Source: Amoebophrya sp. AT5.2
Lineage: Eukaryota > Sar > Dinophyceae > Syndiniales > Amoebophryaceae
Direction: 5' to 3'
Assembly: GCA_005223375.1 (NCBI GenBank)
Contig: RXOD01004720.1
Span: forward strand, 1 to 18,848
Length of the DNA stretch: 18,848 nucleotides
Shown here: positions 13,001-18,848 of the stretch, one piece after another
Layout: every line of letters begins with the position of its first letter
How positions within the stretch are numbered: position 1 is the first letter of the stretch
Position numbers and translations under genes: made by a program
Notes under the pieces: model-generated
Database searches by the model: none
What the model was told of the DNA's origin: nothing
The model's input: only the letters and a program-made list of their open reading frames with translations

Positions 13001-14274
13001 CGCAGAACTGGGCGCATGACTGGGAGAAGAAGTTGGCTCAGTGCGACACGGAGTTTGAGAACATGCGACCCGTGCCCGGGTTGGACCCAGAATTGAACAA
13101 AGTGGGATATCGCCTCGCATACTTCCTGCGCCACTACATGCACCGGGCGGGGAACGTATCCTCGGACTTCCGAGAGAAATTCAAGTCGGGGTACCACCAT
13201 TTTTCGCAACTTTACTACTTTTAAATGGTTCTTCGTTGAGCTGTTCTGTGATCGTGATGAGCATGAGAGATAAACGAAAGCAGGTACGTACCGTTCGAGA
13301 TGTTGAAGACGGAACACTTTTTGGCTGGGATGTCGTTCACCGAGTCCGACCTGAAAGAAATCGCCGCGAAGTCGGAGGCCGACCGCCAGCGCGAGGACCA
13401 GCACGTATGGCGAGCTTTACGACTTAATTTGCGACTGCTTGAAAAAATTATATGCAACGGGTTCATCTTTCCTCCTCGACGTCGAGGCCTCTGATCCTCG
13501 GGGTGAGGGGTTGGGAGGATCAGGGGCCTAGACTTCTAGGGTTGCTCACAACAAGAGGGGAGGCATCCGCTATGCCTCTTGGGTCAGCATGCTTCGGACA
13601 GCGGACTCATCTAGCTGGGACCGCATGCAGACAGGTGGCTTCCTTTGTAGACCTATGCCAACGGGGGTTCGCAAAGAGTCTCTAGACCCACCCCTCTCCT
13701 CGGCCCTCGCCTACCCGATTCTCGTGCAGCGTCCAGAGGCAGAACAACATCGGCCGCCAGGTCAAAATACTATATCCTCCGCCATCGCCTCACTTGTTGA
13801 TGGTGATAGAATTGTTATAAGTTTTTTGTTGTTTGCTGATAGCTTTTTTCCAGTTTTTCGATTGATTAAGTCGCAATCGGCTCGCCATAGCACGATGGGC
13901 ACCTTTACAACGAGCGGGTCTTCCGGTTCGAGGTCTGGCCCAAGGTCTTGAGCTTCAAGACCACCGCGTCCAAAAGCAGCGGCGGCCTCACCGACACCTA
14001 CGAAAGAGAAGTGCTTTTCGTGCGCGCGACCGACAAGCACTGCAAGAGCATGACGCCGTGGCTAAACCTGAGCCTCACGCCGGCGTCGGATCGGAACGTA
14101 CTGGAGTGGTTCACGAAGGAGGCCATTCCGAAGCACGCGCGCGCGTCGGATCGTATGGGCACGCACTCGCCGATCAAACACGTGCCGCACCTCCACGAAA
14201 AACGCCCGCCGCACGTGGAGGGGGCGGCAAGGGTAAGGGGCCATAAATCGGTGGCGAGGGACAGGAAGTATTAA
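10096..14274 (+). CDS. Disordered basic protein with C-terminal KptA/Tpt1-like region
   Basis: Proposed exons are 10096-10482, 10666-12454, 12878-13190, 13284-13404 and 13891-14274, totalling 2994 nt in one frame (997 aa, stop TAA). The start is the first ATG of the first open exon. Residues 1-~660 are low complexity, rich in Ser, Thr, Lys and Arg, with NLS-like KRK and KKVK clusters. From ~665 the protein is folded-looking. KVGYRLAYFLRHYM (R810, H811), GYVPFEML, FTESDLKEI, VFRFEV (R882) and VRATDKH (R915, H920) follow the order of the KptA/Tpt1 N-lobe: LRH, G-x-VP, RFE, then R-A-x-Q-G-H. That family removes the 2'-phosphate left by tRNA splicing using NAD+. The C-lobe with the last catalytic Arg is short or unrecognisable, so activity is doubtful. 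The link to exon 1 is the weakest join; translation could instead begin at 10672. Confidence 0.65.
10366..10416 (+). repeat. Short tandem 18-bp coding repeat
   Basis: AGCAAGGTCCTGGAG at 10366-10380 recurs with one change at 10384-10398, and a diverged third unit follows. The protein reads SKVLEA, SKVQEP, SHVEEE, a six-residue period. This is slippage-type growth of a disordered region in the first exon. Confidence 0.6.
10483..10665 (+). other. Probable intron (183 bp) joining exon 1 to exon 2 of the KptA-like gene
   Basis: The donor CAACAG|GTGACC and acceptor CTGTCCAG|GCGAAG are both phase 0 and join two frame-1 ORFs. A branch-like TACTAAC at 10493-10499 lies only ~10 nt from the donor, which is odd. 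It sits better before the alternative TTTTAG acceptor at 10524, but that route soon meets stops in most frames. The two ORFs may therefore be separate genes or alternative 5' ends. Confidence 0.45.
12423..12876 (+). mobile_element. Introner-type element, family A copy 1, within intron of KptA-like gene
   Basis: A 454-bp non-coding element flanked by perfect 5-bp target duplications GTGAC (12418-12422 and 12877-12881). Terminal inverted repeats match 18/23: TATGGCCGGACCAGGTG at the left, and TATGGTGAGACCAGGTG as the reverse complement of the right. The acceptor is CCATA|G, the element's last TA plus the first G of the duplication, with the exon starting at 12878. The donor is inside the element: CCTG|GTTAGT (12455), or alternatively CCAG|GTGGGA (12437); both are phase 1. 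Left-end element sequence therefore becomes coding (12 or 6 extra residues). The empty site would read R-R-V-T-A-R-K. Shared blocks with the copy at 16383 include GGCGGATTGC and AAGGGGACCCC. Confidence 0.88.
12520..12540. repeat. 9-bp stem hairpin inside family A copy 1
   Basis: GCCCGGCGC (12520-12528), loop GAA, then GCGCCGGGC (12532-12540), a perfect stem. A hairpin occupies the equivalent place in the copy at 16383 with a different stem sequence. Confidence 0.8.
13191..13283 (+). other. Spliceosomal intron (93 bp) in KptA-like gene
   Basis: The donor AGTCGGG|GTACCA (phase 2) and acceptor AAAGCAG|GTACGT join F-K-S-G to Y-V-P-F-E in one frame. Without splicing the frame ends at TAA 13222-13224. 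The join rebuilds the G-x-VP stretch expected in the KptA/Tpt1 winged helix. GGTAC occurs at both junctions. No terminal inverted repeat is visible. Confidence 0.75.
13406..13889 (+). mobile_element. Introner-type element, family C; element and intron ends coincide
   Basis: A 484-bp element between perfect 5-bp duplications GCACG (13401-13405 and 13890-13894). Its ends are perfect 10-bp inverted repeats, TATGGCGAGC (13406-13415) and GCTCGCCATA (13880-13889). A second inverted pair lies inside: CGACTTAAT (13420-13428) and ATTAAGTCG (13865-13873). The intron is 13405-13890: donor GT is the last G of the left duplication plus the element's first T, and acceptor AG is the element's last A plus the first G of the right duplication. 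Splicing leaves CAC|CAC where the empty site had one CAC, so one His is added and the frame is kept. It encodes no protein, so it is presumably non-autonomous and MITE-like. Confidence 0.92.
13485..13529. repeat. Internal inverted repeat in the 13406 element
   Basis: AGGCCTCTGATCCTC (13485-13499) pairs with GAGGATCAGGGGCCT (13515-13529), 14 of 15 positions, around a 15-nt G-rich loop. Confidence 0.8.
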
Positions 14275-15097
14275 TTAAATTCTAGAACCCGCTACGATGA
14301 AATTGATGATGTTGATGAAAAGGAAAACTACCCGTATATAGATAGTTACTGGCAGAGCTGATGCTCCGATGGCGGTGCATTAGTCGGCACAAGTACCAAT
14401 GCGACAGCTGTGTGATTTCCTCCACAGTCGTTCTCAGTCTACGGATGGGCTTTATTCGCGATCATCTCTGTTTCGGACCGCTCTTCTTGTTGGCGCTGGA
14501 TAGATGCATTCCAAGAATGTTGACCTGTCGCGACGTCCACGCCCATACGATCCATAGTTTTGATTTTCTCAAGGAAAAACGCGCGCTCCCATGTGCGACG
14601 AATAAACAAATCAAATGACACAAGGAAGGAGCCCAAGACAAAACAGGGGAAGAGGCAGAACACATCTTCATTTCATCAGCAAAGTATGCGTCATCGTCAT
14701 GGTCATCCCTGCAAAAATAAAAGCTGCCGCCGGGCATGTGATTCATAGACGCAGGAAAACAAAGCCGTGGTGTTCGCGCGGGTCACTTGCTCTGCCAACT
14801 ATAGCAAGATCCGGATCTACGTCTGGCTCTGGCGCGCACAAACTAGAAAATGAACCCCTACTTGATGTTGATGCATTATCGTATCACGCATTCTAGTTCC
14901 TCCGCTTTTGATATCAATCTCATTCTTGCTCTTGTTCTTCCCGAAAGATTGATGAATAGGTTCTCATCCGACGCGGACGCGCTCACGTGGGAACATAAAA
15001 ACTTGTAGCATACTTACTTACATTCCCCCCCTACTAAAAAAGCTAAAAAAAAAATAAGTCAGTACTCGAACTCCACCACTGACGAGATCAACAAGAG
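14275..15097. other. Intergenic spacer between KptA-like gene and PGAM5
   Basis: About 820 bp holding the presumed 3' UTR of the upstream gene and 5' UTR of PGAM5. AATAAA occurs at 14601-14606 and 14716-14721. The open frames here (longest 94 aa, minus strand) have no recognisable content. No RNA gene, introner end or promoter element was identified. Confidence 0.5.
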
Positions 15098-17359
15098 ATG
15101 GCTACCTTCCTCCGTCCGTCCTCGGTACTTACTTCGGCAGCGCCCCTCGCGGCGTCCTTCGCTAAGCTGTGTGGCGGCAACGCAAACGGAGCATCGGACA
15201 GTGCCGGAGCACCAGACGAAAGAACGCCGCAAGGGCCAGGAGAAGTTTCTGCAAGTAGAATCTTTGGCGGCTTGCGGTTGCCAGGAAGGCAGAAACCGGT
15301 CAGTTGCGAAGAGAAGCTGACCCTCGACGCAAGGTGGCGCGCGAAGCCGGCAGCCGAAAGAACCAATACAGGTAATGGTACTAGTACGTAGTGTCCTTCG
15401 GTTCAACCCCCTAGCGTTAGTAAACACCGTTGTTTAGCAAAAAGCATTTTCCTAAAAAGTTCCACCGCTACTTCACAGACTACTATGTGGCGACGCAGAA
15501 GGATTGGTCTCGCGCGTGGGACGACGACTGGGACGGGCGCCACGTGGTGGACCGCGGGCAGTCTGCGGAGGAAGTGCGCGCCGAGATGAAGCAGCGCAAG
15601 GAAAAGGACGGCAAGTCCAGCGTGGTGCGGCACATCTTTCTCATTCGCCACGGCCAATACGAGCTCGACACCGACGAGGAGGGTCTCACGGAACTCGGAC
15701 GCCACCAAGCCCGAAAAACCGGCGACCGGCTGAAGCAGATGGCGGACGGCCTCAAAAAGGACCACTACGGCGAAATCAAGGTGACATGGAAAAAGGTGAC
15801 CACTAGGTTTTTGAGCAAATACTTAAGACCCAATGCTTTAGAGGTCCGATGGTGCTAGCTCTGTCCGATGACCCCCCTTGAACAACCATGGCTCGGGAGG
15901 ATTAATTGGCCGACTGTTGGGATTGATTGTGATTGGATTGATTGCCCGATCTGGCTAGGACGCTGGCGCAGATTGATTCGTACGGGGCAGTCTGCGACAT
16001 AACCAGCAGGGACTTTGATCAGAGACAGACGGCAGCTAACTGCGGGAAGGGTGTAGCCTACAATAGACTTCCGTGATCTGACTTCGAGGGGTTTTTCCCC
16101 CCCCCCCGAAAGGGGTAAGTCTAAGTACTGTAAATGGCTTACACTTGACACAGCCTAGACCATCGAGTCTCGCCGTCGCCGCATTGAGTTCAATATCAAT
16201 ATGGTCTCTAAGACTAGCTCGGGGCTGTTGCGAGCGAAGCAGACAGCGGACATAATCGCGGAGAAACTGGGGTTCGCGGGGGATTCTGGGAAGAATGGCA
16301 ACACGAGCGGGGTGGACGAGTATGACCCGCTGTTGAACGAGGGCCGGCCGTGCGTGATGCACCCTGGTGCGGGGGTGGACTTTATGAAGAGACCAGATGG
16401 TAAGTGAGGAAGTGGTAAGTGCTGTGTAATCTAATGGGTTCCCTTGGCGGTGGCGGATTGCACTAGCGATGGCGAATACCGATCAGGGCGCTCTGAAGTC
16501 TGCCCGGGTCGATGAAACACCCGGGCGGTTTTTAGAAATGGGCCCCATTGTGGGGGGAAGGAGGCCGGCGGCACTAGAGCTGTGGGGGTAGAGGGGGCAG
16601 GTCACAGCAAGTCAGTGGCTAGAACAATGGTGATAGAGCTTGGAAGTAGGGCAAGCGAGGGCGTGTAGAGTGGTGCTTTCCTCCTGGTGTCAGCGGTAGG
16701 CGCGCGCAAGGGTGCCAGCCCATGCCATAGCCGCAGAAAGCCGCCTGCTCCCTCTCCTTTTTAGGACCACCAAAGGGGACCCCAAAAAGCCCCCCACAAA
16801 ATTCACTCACCACTTGCCCACTCACCATCTGGTCTCTCCATAGACTTGGACAGCTCGAAGCTGGCGAAACTCGGCACCGACCCGCCGCGCATCGAGGCCG
16901 CTTTTCGTAAATACGTGCACCGGAAGGAGAACTGGAAGCGGAAGGAAGGGAAGAAGGAGAAAGTCACCGAGATCTACACGGGGCGGTCGGACTCCACCGG
17001 AGGAACTGGTGGGGGCGAGAACAGCAGCGACGGCGCCGCGAAAAAAGAGTATGTTACTAGCCAATGATCTACATTTCTTCGCTTCAGAAGCAGTCTGCGC
17101 TGGAGCCCTGGTGCAGAATCGATGGTCTCTTAACTCCAACAACAGGGTGAAGCACGAGTACGAGATCATTGTGTGCCACATGAACGTGATCCGGTATTTT
17201 GTGTGCCGCGCGCTGCAAATTCCCCCGGAAGCGTGGTTACGGTTTCGCGGCGACAACTGCGGCATCACGGAAATCATCGTCTACGACGACGGCCGCGTCT
17301 CGCTCGCCAGGTTTGCCGACCAGGGGCACCTCACCATCGAAGAAACCACCTTCCATTGA
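15098..17359 (+). CDS. PGAM5: PGAM5-type mitochondrial serine/threonine phosphatase
   Basis: Histidine-phosphatase superfamily. PGAM5 proteins are mitochondrial Ser/Thr/His phosphatases with a phosphoglycerate-mutase fold. Preferred exons are 15098-15371, 15479-15795, 16159-16399, 16844-17048 and 17146-17359 (416 aa; human ~289). Visible features: an N-terminus MATFLRPSSVLTSAAPL rich in Ser/Ala with one Arg, like a mitochondrial presequence; WDDDWD at 105-110, matching the WDxNWD activation motif with D for N; RHGQY (R148, H149 phospho-acceptor); SSGLLRA (R222); LLNEGRP (E258); VCHMNVIRYFVCRAL (H357); and PPEAWLRF with a C-terminal GRVSLARFADQGH. All core catalytic residues are present. Insertions in the middle include seven residues from an intron element and a Lys/Glu-rich loop near 300-330. 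The exon 1/2 join is uncertain. The frame ends at TGA 17357-17359. Confidence 0.9.
15372..15478 (+). other. Intron 1 of PGAM5 (boundaries ambiguous)
   Basis: Exon 1 is in frame 2 and exon 2 in frame 1, so an intron is required. Option A, ATACAG|GTAATG to TTCACAG|ACTAC (107 bp, phase 1), has the better splice sites. Option B, AGTAC|GTAGTG to TTGTTTAG|CAAAA (15388-15437, 50 bp, phase 2), keeps an extra 19 residues including KKHFPKKFHRYF and gives a 435-aa protein. Both preserve the frame. Confidence 0.6.
15803..16157 (+). mobile_element. Probable introner-type element, family D, in PGAM5 intron 2
   Basis: The intron is 15796-16158 (AAAAAG|GTGACC to GCCTAG|ACCATC, phase 0). Within it, GACCA at 15798-15802 and again at 16158-16162 fits a 5-bp target duplication around an element starting CTAGG and ending CCTA. 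Beyond those few bases the ends are weakly inverted: TACTTAAGACCC (15820-15831) against GGGGTAAGTCTAAGTA (16112-16127). The acceptor is again the element's terminal TA plus the duplication's first G. The empty site would read W-K-K-V-T-I-E-S; splicing drops the Val, a net change of -3 nt. It also contains a C12 run at 16096-16107 and GATTGATT repeats. The evidence is weaker than for the other three. Confidence 0.6.
16383..16842 (+). mobile_element. Introner-type element, family A copy 2, within PGAM5 intron 3
   Basis: A 460-bp non-coding element between perfect duplications GACTT (16378-16382 and 16843-16847). The terminal inverted repeats are 39 bp with 34 matches (16383-16421 and 16804-16842); the outer part reads TATGRAGAGACCAGATGG. 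The donor GATG|GTAAGT (16400) is inside the left repeat and the acceptor CCATA|G is at the right junction, giving intron 16400-16843. The spliced reading V-D-F-M-K-R-P-D-D-L-D contains seven residues (272-278) absent from the inferred empty site V-D-L-D. A TGA at 16405-16407 rules out the second GTAAGT at 16415 as donor. It is the same family as the copy at 12423, at clearly reduced identity. Confidence 0.93.
16502..16526. repeat. 8-bp stem hairpin inside family A copy 2
   Basis: GCCCGGGT (16502-16509) pairs perfectly with ACCCGGGC (16519-16526) across a 9-nt loop. It is at the same place as the 12520 hairpin in copy 1, but stem bases and loop differ. Confidence 0.8.
17049..17145 (+). other. 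Intron 4 of PGAM5 (97 bp)
   Basis: The donor AAAAGA|GTATGT (phase 2) and acceptor CAACAACAG|GGTGAAG join K-K-E to V-K-H-E-Y-E-I-I, restoring the conserved strand before the catalytic His. A branch-like CTTAACT lies ~10-15 nt upstream of the acceptor. There is no terminal inverted repeat. Confidence 0.85.
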
Positions 17360-17970
17360 GAGCCGCAGGATCGCGCTCCACACGGCGGATCAATTGGGCC
17401 GCACGCAGCGGTAATGTCACGCCTACTCTCAAGCATGGGTTCATGTTGAGAAAAGACGAAAGCCGAAAGGCCGAACTTGATTCTTCTCTGGACCGTCAAA
17501 CCTCGGTGTTCTCATTCTACTGCGTTGTTCGCAATGAGGAGAATGCTCAACACAATCTCCACACCGATAACCTCGCGATTCAAAACGGCGCTTATTACGA
17601 AAAAGTGTGGAAATGATGAGCAGCTCACATAGGGGACGAAGCGTAAAATGTAGTCCGACCATTCACCGAGCGAACAACAAGCGCGTCAAATTCGGAAAGC
17701 ATGACTATCGGCGCGGATTTTCCCTTCAAAAGCGGCCGCTTTTACCATTACCGGTAGATAGCGCGCTCCTACAGCTCCTACTTCTTCCTGTAGCGCGCGG
17801 CACCAGGCAGCAGCAGCTGTAAAAATGTTATTAAAGCAACGAAGCATCTATTTCCTTCCTCTTCTTCTGCATCGCATCGGTCCATCGATCCACGATCGGA
17901 CCAGCGCGGCGGCAAGTGTGTAGTGAAGACGCGACTCTAGTTCCGAAACTACAGCAACCCCGAAAAAAAG
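17360..17970. other. Intergenic spacer after PGAM5
   Basis: About 610 bp containing the presumed PGAM5 3' UTR and the 5' UTR of the next gene. The only frames running into it are read-ons from shadow frames of the PGAM5 last exon. I see no RNA gene, repeat array or introner ends. The stretch just before 17971 (CCCGAAAAAAAG) is A-rich. Confidence 0.5.
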
Positions 17971-18848
17971 ATGTCTGACGAGGAGCAGGAGGACGAGGAG
18001 ATGGGACCTCAGGCTGAGTCCCCGCGGCTTGCGTGGTGCTACGAACACGACACGGGCAGCCCCCTCGCCGTGATCCAGCTGCGGATACCCGCGAACTACA
18101 TAAAGAAGCACCTGGCGGACAAAGTGGTGCAGCGCGAGGAAGTCGGGGAGGTGAGTGAGCGCAAGCAGGAGATGATCAAGCTGTGCCTGGAGGCGCCGCT
18201 GGAGGAGTTGCTGGAGGCGGAGGATAGAATTTCTAGCTCATCGTCTACTTCTCGAGGCGTTCTTGCTGGAGGTGGAACGACTTCAAGCTCCTCGTCCTCG
18301 AGCTCGGGGCAGAAGCTGCCAGAAGGAGGGGGGGTGAAACTGAAAACTGTATTTTCGAGTCGAGCGGACGCCAGCGGCAACAACTCGCACTCAGAGTCGT
18401 GCAGCGGCGAATCCACCACGGCAAGCGAAAGAATAGAAGTGGACGAAACCGAAGTGCGTCGAAAACGGCTGGAGGCGTTGGTGGCAGAACTGCCGTCGGC
18501 GGGCGCGGTCGCTGAAGACGGGAGTTGCGCTGCAGGGAACAGGAGTCTAATGCCGTCATGGCAGCACAGCGACTACTGCCCGCTGGTGAACCTAATCCGT
18601 CCAGCCTCCGACTGCGTCCTGTACCGACTCGTCCTGGACGTGCAGAAGGCACACAGAGCAGGTAGTAACCATTTAGCTTCGTTTGAGTAATTGAATTTGA
18701 AATCGATACGCAACTACTGCCGGAAAACGATATACTAATCGATGGCTGATCGATACAGGTTTCCAGTTCAACCCCATGGTTTATTTCCACCACCGCGGCG
18801 CGGAAGGGGAGGGTCGCGAGCCGGAGTTACATCTCAAAAAAATGCATT
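17971..18848 (+). CDS. Unrecognised acidic Ser-rich protein (3' partial)
   Basis: The product is not recognised. Exon 1 (17971-18661) starts at an ATG followed by SDEEQEDEEM. Exon 2 (18759 to the window end) continues G-F-Q-F-N-P-M-V-Y-F-H-H-R in frame. In total, 260 residues are visible. Residues ~17-75 look folded (LAWCYEHDTGSPLAVIQLRI, then KQEMIKLCLEAPLEELLEAE, probably helical). Residues ~86-165 are Ser/Gly/Thr-rich and probably disordered. A second ordered block begins at ~195 with SDYCPLVNLIRPASDCVLYR and runs into exon 2. There is no signal peptide or membrane helix, so it is probably intracellular. Confidence 0.75.
18662..18758 (+). other. Spliceosomal intron (97 bp) in the last gene
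   Basis: The donor GAGCAG|GTAGTA and acceptor GATACAG|GTTTCC are phase 1 and join A-G to F-Q-F-N-P. A branch-like TACTAAT at 18732-18738 sits ~20 nt before the acceptor. Without splicing the frame stops at TAA 18688-18690. CAGGT occurs at both junctions. Confidence 0.8.

Noticed and set aside
16411..16421. Second GTAAGT in the left repeat of the 16383 element as donor
   Set aside because: An in-frame TGA at 16405-16407 precedes it.
1..18848. Bacterial origin, CRISPR array, tRNA/rRNA genes, or dinoflagellate spliced-leader sequence
   Set aside because: In-frame GT-AG introns and PGAM5 indicate a eukaryote. I found no regularly spaced repeats, no cloverleaf or rRNA motifs, and no TTGGCTCAAG-type leader.

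Overview
The window reads as nuclear DNA of a GC-rich protist. Coding regions are long, low in complexity and interrupted by spliceosomal GT-AG introns, and there are no bacterial operons or ribosome-binding sites. All four supported genes lie on the + strand. Four introns look like mobile introner-type elements with inverted-repeat ends and 5-bp target duplications. Such elements are known from alveolates such as the Syndiniales parasite Amoebophrya and some dinoflagellates, and also from a few algae. An alveolate of that kind is my best guess, but nothing in the window proves it, and I found no dinoflagellate spliced-leader sequence.

Layout. (1) 1-8794: the 3' part of a giant single-pass membrane protein, with a LamG/concanavalin-like domain, Cys-rich modules, a long ectodomain, one membrane helix and a ~660-residue cytoplasmic tail. 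The tail carries a Cys cluster, an acidic stretch and a Lys-rich end. One short intron is at 1879-2018. (2) 8795-10095: spacer. (3) 10096-14274: a five-exon gene for a ~997-residue protein. It is disordered and basic for most of its length and ends in a region resembling the N-lobe of KptA/Tpt1 RNA 2'-phosphotransferase. (4) 14275-15097: spacer. (5) 15098-17359: a five-exon PGAM5-type mitochondrial phosphatase with all catalytic residues. (6) 17360-17970: spacer. (7) 17971-18848: the 5' part of an unrecognised Ser-rich acidic protein.

The most interesting content is in the introns. Elements at 12423-12876 and 16383-16842 are two divergent copies of one family, sitting in two neighbouring genes. 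A third at 13406-13889 shares only the terminal motif TATGGNGAG with them. A fourth at 15803-16157 ends differently. In all four the 3' splice site TAG is made by the element's terminal TA plus the first G of the duplicated target (GTGAC, GCACG, GACTT, GACCA). At 13406 the donor GT is also made at the element/target junction, so splicing removes the element and leaves exactly one extra codon. In the two family-A copies the donor lies inside the left terminal repeat, so element sequence becomes coding and adds 7 residues to the PGAM5 protein and 6 or 12 to the KptA-like protein.

The four genes show no obvious shared pathway. What links the KptA-like gene and PGAM5 is the intron-element family. 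All exon structures come from reading-frame continuity, splice-site phase and, for PGAM5, family similarity; no transcript evidence was available.
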